Assembly: GCA_022376465.1 (NCBI GenBank)
Contig: JACDTU010000003.1
Location: 2,480,001-2,544,000 of the forward strand
DNA length: 64,000 nt
Reading direction: 5' to 3'
From: Cubamyces lactineus
Taxonomy: Eukaryota > Basidiomycota > Agaricomycetes > Polyporales > Polyporaceae
The first letter of the stretch is position 1. Each line of letters begins with the position of its first letter. Below the pieces are notes generated by a model. That model searched no databases. It was not told where the DNA came from and worked only from the letters and a program-made list of their open reading frames with translations. A program made the translations under genes and the position numbers. This document shows, piece after piece, positions 36,802-47,389 of the stretch.

Positions 36802-38123
36802 TTAGTCGTCCTTTTTGGCGTCACCGGAAACCTCGCCCTCGCTGCATGTCGATCAGCCTAACTTCCACAGCACAATGAATAGAAATGCAGACCCACCCCT
36901 CGTCGTCGCTTCGCTCGTCTTCCGCACCCTGACCAGTGACTACTCGATATGCAACGCGGCAGATCATCCAGAACCAGACCAGTTGAATCACCTGATGGCA
37001 AGATGAGTACAGCACGATAGGGCATCCACTAAATCGACGCACTTGTAGGACGACCAACATGGCGAAGAAACCGAAGTAGATCTCCTTGGTCATGAAGTGG
37101 CCGCGTGATGGATCCCAGATGCGCGGTACGACGTACCACGCCTCCCATGTAGCCTTGATAGCCAGCAAGAAGAGGACGTGTCTCGTTACGAACCAAGACA
37201 GGAGGAATACGACAAACGTCGCATCGCATAGAACAGACATCCCGAGGTAACGGAACATCTTCGCGAGCTAGCGCCAGCCGTAAGCACCCGTGCACGCGGC
37301 GGCCTAGTATGAATGAAAGCTTACTGGTAGGAAGATATCGCACCAGTCCATCAAGACCATGATAAGACAGCCAATGCGCGTGTAGTTGTAGAAGTAGCTC
37401 CCGACCATGAGAACAATCGTGATGACATGGTGCGTCATCATTTGCCAGTGGTCCTTCCTCCGTGCCTCAGCATTGAGAATGAGCACCTGGTGCATGTAGA
37501 AAGCTGTCTGCAGCAAATAATAGAATTTGATCGGGCCAGCTAAGGGTATATGAGGGTAGTTTGTCCAGACATTGATGGGGTCGAGGACGTCCGTGGGTAA
37601 GTTGCAGTGAACGTACTATAGCCCGCGAGGTTCTAGTAAGGCGCCAGAAGCACGGTGTAAGAAGATGGCTCACCAGACCAAAGCACCATTGGGCAATGTA
37701 ATAAATTACGGACCAGCCCTGTTCGGCGAAGCGGATCACGCTTCTGTGCATCTTCCGGGCTTCCTGTCTGGAGATCGCGGACGCGCTGCCGTTGGCATAT
37801 GAGGAGCATCCGTTACCGTTGGCGTGTCCATTGGCCTTCCCGTTCCCGTTTGTGAGTGCCGCACGCCTGGTCTTAGCAAGCCGGAGATCTCTAGAGAGTT
37901 TCCAGCGTGCGAAGGGTTCCATGATGAAGATGCGTGTCACATCGCGGAGAACAGCCATGACAGCAATGGCGGTGACAATGATACAGCCATCAAGAAGGCC
38001 CGTGCTATAGTAGTTTGAGTTGGGGAAGGAGTCCGGGTGAGCAGGAGGAGTGGTGGGATAAGAGAGCGTGAAGAAGGGGATGAGATAATGGGGCAGCCAG
38101 CCCGGGGCCTGGTCCGTATTCAT
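36802..38123 (-). CDS. LAG1: Ceramide synthase, TLC (Lag1/Lac1) family
   Basis: This multi-pass ER enzyme acylates sphingoid bases with fatty acyl-CoA. The ATG is at 38123 (MNTDQAPGWLPHYLIPF); the in-frame codon further upstream is GTG. The TLC domain contains KDHWQMMTHHVITIVLM with the catalytic His pair, then SYFYNYTRIG and MVLMDWCDIFLPLAKMFRYL with conserved Asp residues. Several hydrophobic helices precede and follow it. A low-complexity NGNGKANGHANGNG loop sits near residue 95. The last exon gives an acidic tail ending AKKDD, with lysines at -4 and -3, a classic KKXX ER-retrieval signal. The stop is at 36802. Confidence 0.9.
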
Positions 38124-38617
38124 GGTGGTCGTTGGTATACAGAGGAGAGGTGGCACGTCAGCAAGTCATGAAAAAGCGGTAGAAGGCGTTGCGACGCGTG
38201 ATTTAGCAGCCGGAGGTGCTAATGAGCTTGGATGGGGCGCTGCCTACGCGAAATTGATTCCCGGACGCGACGGAGACGTGTAGCGTCGGGTCGGGGCGAG
38301 GCGGAGGGGGTCGTGAGCGGGGGACAGGTCGACCACCAGCGAGATGGTACAGGACGAAGAGAGGGAGCGGTGTGGACGGCGAGACGCGCTCTTCTGCGCT
38401 GGCCGGAATTCGAAAAGATCCCCAGCTCAAAACAACGCGCACGGGCGTCGGCTCACCCGGCGCGGGCGTCTACACCGCGCGACCCAGCGCCTATCTAAAC
38501 GTTCTCGCGTAGGCGCCCGCTCTACACGTGGACTACGTGCCTCTGGCGCCAACCGAGATCGTTCGTACTGAACGCCTCTGCCCCGTCTGCAGGCTCGCGT
38601 CTCCCCCTCCTGCCGCC
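38124..38617. other. Divergent promoter between ceramide synthase and the RNA-binding protein
   Basis: A 494-bp spacer, GC-rich, with no gene recognised. Confidence 0.4.
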
Positions 38618-39590
38618 ATGTCCTCTTCGCAACCAAACGAGACGCTTTACATCAAAAACCTCAACGACAAGGTCAAGAAAGATGAGCTTCGCTCACAACT
38701 ATACGCCCTCTTCACGACCTATGGCCGCATCCTCGACGTCGTCGCCCTCAAAGGGCCCAAAATGAAGGGCCAGGCGTTCGTCGTCTTCTCTGACCTCGCA
38801 GGGGCCACGGCGGCCTTGAGAGGCTGCGAAGGTATGATCTTCTACGATAAGCCAATGGTGCGCCGTTCGTCTCAAGACTACTTGCATGTGGTTCCCTTTG
38901 ATACCAACGCGCGCGCGGCCGCTACAGCACATTGAGTACGCGAAGTCGAAGTCGTACGCGACCCTTAAGAAGGCGGACCCTGACTTTGTGCCCCCGACGT
39001 CGTTCCATGTTCAGAACGCGGCGGCCGGGCGAGGACAGAACGGATCGTCGGCGGAGAAGAGGCAGCGGGACGATCGGATGGACGAGGATGTGCGGGAGGT
39101 CAAGCGGGAAAAGACGGACAATAGCGATGATGATGGGGAAGAGATGGAGATCGAGGACGATGACGAGGGCCAGAAGCAGGCCGCTCCCGCAAACGGTGCG
39201 TAAACTTATCGCGTGCCTTCACAGCGCTTGCACTCACTGTCGCATCGATATAGGTCAAGTACCCGCAGCAGTCCAGCGGCCATCTGCACGGCTAATGTGC
39301 CTCAACCTACCACAAGAGGTCACAGACGACGTATTAGCTGTTCTATTTCAACAGTATGTGCACATGATCTCCGCAACTTTTCTCTTCCGTTCGGTGCTAA
39401 GACGATATCTAGGTATCAAGGTTTCCACTCCGTCCAGGTCGTCCCTTCTCCTACACCAAATGCTGCGGGGCAACGCGTAAAAATGGCCTATGTCATGTTC
39501 GACTCCCCGGATTTGGCGACTGTAGCAAAAGAGGCCCTGGACGGCTTCACGCTCAAGAAAGGATGGGTGATGTCTGTCTCGTATATCTAG
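38618..39590 (+). CDS. U1A/U2B''-like snRNP protein, two RRM domains
   Basis: This family binds stem-loops of U1 or U2 snRNA in the spliceosome. Exons 38618-38857, 38928-39195, 39254-39353 and 39413-39590 give 261 residues. RRM1 begins TLYIKNLNDKVKKDELR (RNP2 = LYIKNL) and has RNP1 as KGQAFVVF, close to the RGQAFVIF of U1A/U2B''. The linker is acidic and includes KRQRDDRMDEDVREVKRE as a possible nuclear signal. RRM2 reads LMCLNLPQEVTDD and ends in KKGWVMSVSYI. Many fungi have a single protein doing both jobs, so I do not choose between U1A and U2B''. Confidence 0.88.
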
Positions 39591-39840
39591 CTTTGTACTC
39601 CATATCGTGTAATTCTGTATCCCAGGACATTCCCTTTCAGACGCTCTGGGCTGAGGAGATCTTCCCATTCTCATGCGGACAGCCGTACTCCAGATGCTGT
39701 AGTGAGTCCCTTGCCGGTCGTGTTATTAGTCCCGTCGCGGCGCACTCGTTGACAAGCGCGAATGCCAATGACAAGGATAGCCATTCTCTATGATACAGTA
39801 CGTGTACATGCAATGATGCTTCTCAATGGTTTACATCCCC

Positions 39841-40758
39841 TTATGCAGTTTCCGACAGTGCCTTGTCGATCGCCTCGCCAATGCCCACAGCAGATGCTGG
39901 GTTCTGGCCCGTAATGAGATTGCCATCCCTAACGACATGCGCCTATGCAAATAGGATTAGTCGCATACACTCCGAAGACTGCGTATGGTACTCACCTGCC
40001 AGGGCTCCTTGGCCTTCTCGTAACGGCCGCCGAGCTCCTTGATGCGCGACTCGACCAAGAACGGGACGTCTTTCACCTTCCCGACTTGCGTTTCCTCGAG
40101 GTCCGAGAACGAGGTCGCGCTGCGATTCTTGAAGATAGAGTCTCCGTTCGCGTCGGTCGCGCCGACGAGCGCCGCGGGACCGTGGCATACGGCTGAAGTA
40201 ACCTTGCCCGCGCGGAAGAACTGCACATACACGTCGTCAGGATCCTTCCAGTTTGGAACATACGAACCGGGCTGTGCTCACCTCTGACGCGAGTTGGATG
40301 TTTACTGGGTCGACCGCGAGATCAATCACGGGGCCATGGCCTCCGACGTAGAAAATGGCATCGTAGTCGGATGCCTTGACCTCAGAAAGCTTCTTCGCGT
40401 TTGCGAGCTTCTCCTTGACGGTTGGGTCCTCGAGGAATTTCACGTCATCCTTGAAGTTCTGCACGCTGCTCTCGTCGACGGGCGGGTTCGCGCCTTTAGG
40501 TGCGGCGAAATCGATGTCGTATTTGGGCGCAAGGACTAGTTACGGAATGATTTGGTCAGGGTCTGCGTGATTGACGTATGCCGTCGAATTGGGACCTACT
40601 GTAGTAAGGATGCGCAGCCTCAGGGAGGTACCAGCCCTGTGATTTTTGGTGAGTACGAATCGTTCCCATCTAGCCCTAGCACCTTCAGCACTTACCGTCT
40701 GGGCGCCCGTGAGAGTCTTGTCGACGGAAGTGAAAACGAAGAGGATGCGCTTCGGCAT
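39841..40758 (-). CDS. DJ-1/PfpI family protein (Hsp31-like, glyoxalase III type)
   Basis: Members remove methylglyoxal without glutathione and protect against glycation and oxidative stress. The start is ATG 40758 (MPKRILFVFTSVDK). A 37-nt exon (40636-40600) encodes GWYLPEAAHPYY, which contains the conserved Glu of the active site. The nucleophile elbow is TSAVCHGPAALVG, with Cys and the adjacent His of the Glu-Cys-His triad. DYDAIFYVGGHGPVIDL is the strand and glycine loop that stabilises the intermediate. The last exon ends KALSETA, TAA at 39841. A TATATAAAG-type box on the minus strand near 40,868-40,876 would give a leader of about 80 nt. It is convergent with the RRM gene. Confidence 0.9.
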
Positions 40759-41049
40759 GGTTGTCAAGTCGTACAGAGGATGTTGCGAAGAGGAGAGTTT
40801 GCAATCGGGGTGGGTCGTGAACAAGATGCAATCGATGTCGTCGAGCCATGTCCCGAGTTTCACTCGCTTTATATAGAGCGTGTTCAGAGCGAGGGGCACC
40901 GTGGGCGTGTGCAGAGGTATGACGGAATCAGGTGTTTAGTCATGCCAGGGGTTCCACTTCCGGTGCTTGCCAGACCGGGAAACCGATTCGATCCCACCAG
41001 AAAGCTGGAGAATGAGGAACCGGAAGGGGAAGCGTCGGGCAGCTGCATA
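40759..41049. other. DJ-1 promoter and LINE 5' junction
   Basis: The DJ-1 TATA-like box lies near 40,868-40,876. Somewhere between about 40,900 and 41,000 the sequence passes into the LINE. Codons in the LINE frame are open through this stretch but carry no motif before 41,050. Confidence 0.4.
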
Positions 41050-43225
41050 ATGCTTAACTCACTTCATGTCGTATACCACAACGTAAACCATTCGCCACAA
41101 CACACACATTACATCCTCGAACAGTGTGCGGCGATGAACGTCGATGTTGTATGCCTACAGGAGCCCTGGTATGGCCCCCTCAGGCCAATACCATCAGCGT
41201 CACCAACTGGACCGGCTGAGCGAACGAGAGACAACATGCTATACGGCACGCAACTACACCCAGCATGGACGCTCGTAGAGAACTGCAAGGACGCGCGAGT
41301 GGTGTGTCACGTCAATAGACGGCTGGCCAACGCGGTTATTTCTGTAGACAGTACGGTTAAGCATCGGGATTGCATGCTGTTACTTGTGCGACTGAGGCCT
41401 GAGCATGACCCGACTGTGATACTAAACCTCTATAACGACGTGAACAACGCGGCTGTCAGGTACCTGGCTGACATTTCGGAGACTCTCCCCCCAATAGACG
41501 TCATGGGGGGAGACTATAACACGCACGCGCAGTTGTGGGACCCCACATACCCCGCTGATTCGCAAGCGCGGGTGGGGGAAGTGCTAGACTTACATGCAAC
41601 ACTCGGCATGCGGCTCCTCTCTCCACCCGGAGTACAAACACATTTCCCACACCGGGAGGGGCTACGCTCGACAGTAATTGACCTTGTGTGGGTGCCGAAC
41701 GACAGAGATGAAGCGCTCTATCGTATAAGCGTAAAGCCGGAGGAGAGAGGCCTGTCAGATCACGCAGTTATACACGTGCGGATACCCACTGGAGAGTGGT
41801 CCTTCCAAGGCGCACCGACTATTGCACCAGAGTCGGAAGCCGAAGCGAGTTTCATTGCAGCAATTAGCGCATCTGTCCTCGCGTCATTCCCCGAACTACC
41901 CCACTTGAATACGGCGGAGGAGCTACAGGAAGCAACGGATCGCTTATTCAACTGTATCACAGACGCCTGGAACAGGAATGCATCCCCACGAACCATCTGC
42001 AATAAGTCCAGGTTGTGGTGGGACGGGTCATGCTCGGAGGCACGCGACAATCTACTACGGGCGCGCGCGAGACTTGCGGTGGCGCGAGCACAGCGACCAG
42101 ATCTGGTGCAGGCTGCTCGCGCAGCGGTGCACACCGCTTACAACCAGTTGAAGTCTGCCATCCGGAAACGGCGGCGACAGCACATGGACGAGCGAATTAG
42201 ATATGTTGCCGAGCAGCAGCGGCGCGTGTGGGACCTGATGTCGTGGGTCGGACCGCGGGCCATGCCGATGTACCATGCGCTCGTGCACGACGGGCAGTCA
42301 CTGCGTTCTATGAGCGAGCTATGGAAGGCGCTGGATCAGACATTCCATGCCGCAGCAAGTCGACCAGTCGATACCTCGATTGTGGATGCCATACCGCAGC
42401 ATGATACGAGGGACTGTCCCGAAATCTCACATGCGGAGATACGCGACGCTTTAAAGCGCGTGTCGACAACTTCTACACCCGGGTGGGATAATCTCCATTG
42501 GAGACATCTGAAGATGCTGGCCAAAGAGCGTCATTTTCTAGACGTCATGCACTGGATGTACAATGGTATCTTACGCCTGGGCATCTGGCCTATGCAGTTC
42601 AAGCGGGCTGTGTCAGTAGTCATCCCGAAGCCATACAAGGAAGACTACACACGGATCAAGTCGTATCGGCCTATAGTGCTATTAAGCACTCTAGGGAAAC
42701 TCTTTGAGAAGGTTCTTAGCGAGCGACTACACTACGAGTGCACCAGATATGGGATCCTGCACCCAAACCAGTTTGGCGGCACTAAGGCACACAGCACAAT
42801 TGACGCAGCTGCAGCGTTGGTCACGCACATACGAGCGGGGTGGAAGCAGCGATTGGTCACGTCATGCCTCGCATTCGACGTACGGCAATTCTTCCCGTCA
42901 ATGAATCATGACCTGTTGTGCAGAATACTGGATCGCTACGGCTTCGCGCCACGAGTCGTACGGCTCTTACGAAACTACTTGGGTGGCAGAATGTCCTGCT
43001 TCCGGTGGGGACGGGCCACCTCGCCGTGGTTTGAGCTACCAGCGGTTGGGGCGGGACAAGGCTCTGCGTTATCCCCAGTCCTCACCAACATATACATATC
43101 TCCGGCGCTACACATCCTCGCTCCGGTCAGGAACGAGGCATCTGTGTCCTCCCTTTTCTTCTACGTTGATGATGGCCTGTGGCTTGTGACCACTCCATCA
43201 CATCAGGAAAAGGTATATGAATCTT
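40950..43225 (+). mobile_element. Truncated non-LTR retrotransposon (LINE, Tad1-like)
   Basis: An endonuclease plus reverse transcriptase frame without an ORF1 and without the 3' third. The 5' end is set only loosely by the loss of the DJ-1 promoter. The 3' end is where the frame stops and GGGCCC-containing sequence begins. No poly(A) tail or target duplication is visible, as expected if the 3' part was removed by the neighbouring Plavaka insertion or a deletion. Confidence 0.75.
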
Positions 43226-43227
43226 AG
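41050..43227 (+). CDS. LINE ORF2: AP endonuclease and reverse transcriptase, C-terminally truncated
   Basis: From ATG 41050 (MLNSLHVVYHNVN) the frame runs 725 codons without a stop. The endonuclease shows VVCLQEPWYG, the MGGDYNTHAQLWD block and GLSDHAVIHVRI, which match the APE-type nuclease core (E, D, N, D, H). The RT has SYRPIVLLSTLGKLFEKVL, AFDVRQFFPSMNH (first Asp), GAGQGSALSPVLTN and FFYVDDG (catalytic Asp pair). Shortly after YVDD it ends with KVYES and a stop, so the RT thumb, Cys-rich end and any RNase H are missing. The frame continues upstream to 40,552, but that part is antisense to DJ-1 and is not LINE. Confidence 0.85.
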   Translation: MLNSLHVVYHNVNHSPQHTHYILEQCAAMNVDVVCLQEPWYGPLRPIPSASPTGPAERTRDNMLYGTQLHPAWTLVENCKDARVVCHVNRRLANAVISVDSTVKHRDCMLLLVRLRPEHDPTVILNLYNDVNNAAVRYLADISETLPPIDVMGGDYNTHAQLWDPTYPADSQARVGEVLDLHATLGMRLLSPPGVQTHFPHREGLRSTVIDLVWVPNDRDEALYRISVKPEERGLSDHAVIHVRIPTGEWSFQGAPTIAPESEAEASFIAAISASVLASFPELPHLNTAEELQEATDRLFNCITDAWNRNASPRTICNKSRLWWDGSCSEARDNLLRARARLAVARAQRPDLVQAARAAVHTAYNQLKSAIRKRRRQHMDERIRYVAEQQRRVWDLMSWVGPRAMPMYHALVHDGQSLRSMSELWKALDQTFHAAASRPVDTSIVDAIPQHDTRDCPEISHAEIRDALKRVSTTSTPGWDNLHWRHLKMLAKERHFLDVMHWMYNGILRLGIWPMQFKRAVSVVIPKPYKEDYTRIKSYRPIVLLSTLGKLFEKVLSERLHYECTRYGILHPNQFGGTKAHSTIDAAAALVTHIRAGWKQRLVTSCLAFDVRQFFPSMNHDLLCRILDRYGFAPRVVRLLRNYLGGRMSCFRWGRATSPWFELPAVGAGQGSALSPVLTNIYISPALHILAPVRNEASVSSLFFYVDDGLWLVTTPSHQEKVYES

Positions 43228-43397
43228 GGCCCTGTAGGCCCTGATCAGCCCAAGCAGATCTACCAGAGCTGTCAGATGTTCCCAGATATTGTCAGATATG
43301 AGAGATGTGTCAGATTTGACCAGATGTGCCAGATGTTTCAGATGTACCAGAACTACTGACATTAGACTCAGCTTTCCCAATTAACTCATAATCATGA
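43228..43397. repeat. Plavaka left end with CAGAT subterminal repeats
   Basis: After GGGCCCTGTAGGCCCTG there are eight copies of CAGAT between about 43,254 and 43,350, mostly preceded by T or C (TCAGAT, CCAGAT). Subterminal short repeats like this are typical transposase-binding regions of CACTA-like DNA transposons. Confidence 0.6.
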
Positions 43398-45605
43398 TCA
43401 TTTCAATAGCTCATTTATATGGTAATCTGCATAAGGATTTACATAGTACCTATGAAAAGCATCTAAAGTATTAGAAAAATGAAAATCATTAGGTATACGA
43501 GTATGGCCATAGACCCCCATGAGATGACATGACCGCACAATAGAATCAACAGAAACTAAACTAACAGCTCGCTTACCATCCTCAATGTCTGGCTCAACAA
43601 TCCACATACCCGTAACAGGGTCTGGTTCATCCCCTACAAGTTCAAACCATTCAACCAATGCACACTGATAAAGCACAAAATTATACGTAAAAGAAAGAAA
43701 TGCCCGTACACGGGCAATACCCATTCCATACATACCAGGATCATCACTCAACTGCACAAAGACAGTATCATAGCGAGGCCCTTCCTGACGCCACTGAGGA
43801 GTGCACCGGATGGCCTCTGAGTGCATACCACCAGGACCACAAAGCTCGCTCGGAGCAAAGAAGGTCGCTGTGGCAATTCTATGCACACTAACATGCAAAG
43901 AATATGGCACCCAGGGGCAGATGTCGAGTGGAGCGACCTCATTGGGGTTGTCGATGCCTGGGTAGAGTTGTTCACGCAAGAAGTGTCGAATCATTGCATG
44001 CAGGCCAGCAACTTGTAGATCTTGTGCAATTGTGTTGACCCTTCCCTGTTGTGCTAGAATGCTTGTTAGTGAGGCCCAATGCGGAGAGAACAAACATACC
44101 TATGCGTGAGGAGAGATGAACATGAGACTCAATGCGAGGGCTATCAGCATCAGCTATATCTTGCTCTTCAGCAAAGAGTGCCTCCTCTAGAGCTTGCTCA
44201 TCTTCAGGGGGTGCTTGGCCAATCTGTATGACAATCAGTAATGCTATCCATGAGCATGAGCCGTAATTCTAAAGGCTCACATGACGGAGTGCATGAGAGA
44301 CAACATCGCCATGCAGAAGACCACAACGGCCAAGCTCAACACGAAGCGCAGCCAGCTTGGACAAGCGAGTGTTGCGGACCAAAATTTGAATTAGCGGTTT
44401 GTTCCAAGAAGAGGCACGCCATGGACGTTTGACAGCCACAATGTGCTTTGACTCGCTGATTGAGGTGCACACGCCGTTGGAAGAACCAAACAATTTGATC
44501 ATACGCGTGTAGTGTAGAAGTGCATGCTGTCACGGAAGTGAGAACCCATCAGGGCGGACTCCGGTCTCAACGAAGACAATACGGAGCTGTCGAAATCGTG
44601 CCAGCGCAACGTCCATCGCGTCGAGTGTGGTGGTGTCGTGCGAGGGTCGTTGGGCTAGATAGGCGAAGTCGAAGAATGCAGCAAGGCATTGAATCATTGC
44701 GTCAGGTACGTATCCGCTTAGAGCTGGCAAGAACACCTACGCACGTATCGCAAGGGATCAGTGACGCATACTTTTCAAAAATATTAGCAGGTAACATACC
44801 TTCATAAGTGCCTTTGAGTCATTCCCGGTCCATTGCTTGAAGTTCCGGCCTTGAGGGAACCTTCGCAGGCCAGGGAACGATGGTGCCGCTGCTATTCTGA
44901 GGAATCGTTAGCAGATTTGCATTACAACCAAGTTCAGACACCCATACCTTCGGTCAATGTCATCAAGAATTTGGTTTGCTTCACGCTCGGTCGCAGCGTT
45001 CATACGGATGTATGACACGACCCATTCAACAAGGTGATCCTTAAAAGTACCCTTTATGAGTTGATGTAGGAGGTCCGGCGTCAGGAGCTGGTGTATGTCA
45101 GCGCGCGGGAAGTGATACGTAAAGGGCTAGCACAAAGGCTGCAGTGAGTCGCGCCGTCAGGTAATACTGATGGTGCTGCACGCACCGTGACGTCGTTAAC
45201 AATCCCGAAGGAATCCCATAGAGTCCCTGGGTCAAACTTGTACATTTCCCAGAGCTCGCAAGTATGCACTCGTGAGCGTGAGACTCCCGCGCTGTCCAGT
45301 TCATCTGGATGGGCTTGACACCTGGGCAAACACAAAGTATGAGCCGTGCGGAGCGGTAGTGATGATCAGAACTCACTTCGGACACCAGCCTTGAACAATC
45401 CCGGAGAGATAGACTTGCTCGGGATAGTCGGCAATAATTGGACCTATTCCGAACACAGCACGGCAGAAGTGGCCATCTGGGCACCGAAGGACTTCAGACG
45501 TAGTCATGCCAGGCCGGAGAGGGTCGAGTAGAAGTCGGAGTGCAAGATGATAGACTTGCTTCTTGAACAGGCGAAAATCTGGACTGTTGGCGTACTCCGC
45601 CTCGG
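43398..45605 (-). CDS. Plavaka transposase-like protein, C-terminal part
   Basis: This part contains several exons in good order. It opens with EAEYANSPDFRLFKKQV, then RPGMTT, IIADYPEQVYLSGIVQGWCP and HPDELD. LTPDLLHQLIKGTFKDH, the most conserved Plavaka block, follows near 45,070. Then come VPDAMIQCLAAFFDFAYL, GVRPDGFSLPRQHALLHY and the ISESKHI segment. The C-terminal domain has GMGIARVRAFLSFTY, GMWIVEPDIEDG and FHFSNTLDAFHRYYVNPYAD. No frameshift or internal stop was found. The protein is the KDZ-type DDE transposase of basidiomycete genomes. The split from the N-terminal part is at a phase-matched acceptor at 45606. Confidence 0.85.
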
Positions 45606-45699
45606 CTGTATCATAAAGTAAAGCTAAGTCTTTGTGAGTACACAAGACCGTTGATGCGCATGTTGCCTGCCTAGGCTCAGAAGAACAAACTCGCACCTT

Positions 45700-46660
45700 C
45701 GCTAACTGCGCCCTCCAGCTGCCTCTTGTGCTAGCAGCCCTCGCGCGAAGGCTCTCCCTCTAATGTACTGTCTGGCGAAGCCTCTGCTCCCTCTCATGCG
45801 ACTCTGCAACTCCCCTCAGTGACTTCCCCTTCGCATCTCTCTTCCATCCTGGTCTGGCGCATCACGCGAACACATCCTATTCCCTTGCGAGCACACTACT
45901 CCTCCCGCAAAGACACTGCTCCTCCTGCGAAGCCACCACCTCTCCCGCGAACACTCTGCATCACTTGCGAGCTGCCTACCCTCCTTGACAGGCTATAGCA
46001 AGCCAGCGAAAGTCAGCGAAGATGGCGCTACATCATTTGCGAGCCACCCTCAAGCCGACAGGGATGTGCTAGAGCGTGGCACACTTGCTAGCCTCGCGGT
46101 GCACTTAGTGCACTCACACGGTGATGCGCATGGTGCCGGTCCAGAGTCAGAGCAGAGGGCTATCGCTGCGGTGTCTCCCCTCCTTTCCGTGGCGGTCTCA
46201 TCTACACCTTTGCCAGTCGCGACCTCGCGCAACTCTTCGCACGTCCGCGGGACCCTTTGCACACACCTGGAGCACTCGCGCCTGTGCTCTTGGACTCCTG
46301 TGGATCTGCACTCCCCTCCCCCTGCCTTCGCGGATGTGTTGTGCCCAGCTACGGACCGTATCGGCTGACGGAAACAATGCGGAATGGCGCCATATGGCGC
46401 AAGAGGTAGAGCAGAGCCTATAGGAGGCTGCGGAGAGGTCGCGTGGCGAGCTGGCCCCGCGATGAGGCCAGGCGGCCTCGCCAAGACTTGATGGACTGTA
46501 GCACAGCATCCCCCCCCCCTCCAGAGTCGAGTACCATACGCTCCTCCCTCCGAGGGCTCGCGGACAGAGAACTTCGCCCCTTCCCCACCAGACCACACAT
46601 CCCCACTTCCCTTCACTACTGCTAGAGTCTTTCAGCTGCAATCCTTCTTCTGTACACACG
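45700..46660. repeat. GCGAA-rich repeat, left part
   Basis: Irregular repeats of GCGAA/GCGAG/GCGACT every 10-30 bp separated by pyrimidine-rich spacers. Same style as 54,988-55,960, so the two were one block before Gypsy-1 inserted. No coding gene. Confidence 0.65.
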
Positions 46661-46665
46661 TCCTC
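46661..46665. repeat. Target-site duplication, left copy (TCCTC)
   Basis: Five bases directly before the left LTR, repeated at 54983-54987 directly after the right LTR. Confidence 0.9.
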
Positions 46666-47358
46666 TGTTACGCTCCGTGCTGTAACCCCGAAGCCCGATC
46701 CCCGAACCCCCGTACCCCGCTCCTTACTCCGCGTTACGTACTCCGTTCCTCCGTACTCCGCTCTTCCGTACCCCGTACCCCCGACTCCGTTCTCCGTACT
46801 CCGCACTTCGTACTCCGTACTTCGGACTTCCCCCGACCCCATGACTTACATGTCTCAGATAACCCCTCATGGCGCTACCTACATGAGGCTTTTGCTTACT
46901 GAGCTATCTACGTTATCTTACCCTTGGCAAGTTACTTCGTACTTTCGTTCTACTCCTTCCTATCACGTACATCTCTTATTGTTTCTATCGGGTTTCTGAC
47001 TTAGTATAAATACTGCCCCGGAATGTAGTAGCTACTCAGTTCGGAAATCTCGTTATACCCATTACTGGTTCAACTCGTAGTCCGACACTCAACCCCGACC
47101 CTCTAGTCCGACCAACCTTCGTTCCCTTCCTACCAACCCCTTCAACCCAACCCCGTTCCCAAGTCCGACCTTCGTCCCGTCAAGTCCGTACTCCGAAGTC
47201 CGCAAATAGAGGACACCGAGTCGGAACCCGTGCGTTACTAATAGTTTCGCGAAAGTCCTCACCCCAGTGCTAGTCCGACCTCCGGTCGTACTCCGACCCC
47301 GAACTCCGTCCAAGTCCCGACCACCGGAGTTGTACCCCCGGACGGCACGGTCCTAACA
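46666..47358 (+). repeat. Gypsy-1 5' LTR
   Basis: It starts TGTTACGCTCCG and ends GGTCCTAACA. The U3 head (46,666-46,840) is an array of CCG triplets. TATAAATA lies at 47,005-47,012. It is identical by line-by-line reading to 54,290-54,982, at a constant offset of 7,624. Confidence 0.96.
47005..47012 (+). promoter_or_regulatory. TATA box in the LTR (TATAAATA)
   Basis: It sits 31-32 bp upstream of TCAGTTCGGAAAT (47,036-47,048), which would place the transcript start at that string. Confidence 0.75.
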
Positions 47359-47360
47359 GT

Positions 47361-47372
47361 ATTTCCGAACTG
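47361..47372 (+). promoter_or_regulatory. Predicted self-primer binding site
   Basis: ATTTCCGAACTG, two bases after the LTR, is the exact reverse complement of CAGTTCGGAAAT at 47,037-47,048, the expected mRNA 5' end. Pairing extends one more base at 47,373/47,036. This is the arrangement of the self-primed Tf1/sushi group. No tRNA 3'-end match is seen here. Confidence 0.75.
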
Positions 47373-47389
47373 ACCGGGTTTCACTCAAT

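Noticed and set aside
40552..41049. N-terminal extension of the LINE frame
   Set aside because: Much of it is antisense to DJ-1 exons and its promoter; LINE motifs begin only at 41,050.
46850..47340. Short minus-strand open frames inside both LTRs
   Set aside because: They occur identically in both LTRs and only translate the CCG-rich repeat; no gene signals.
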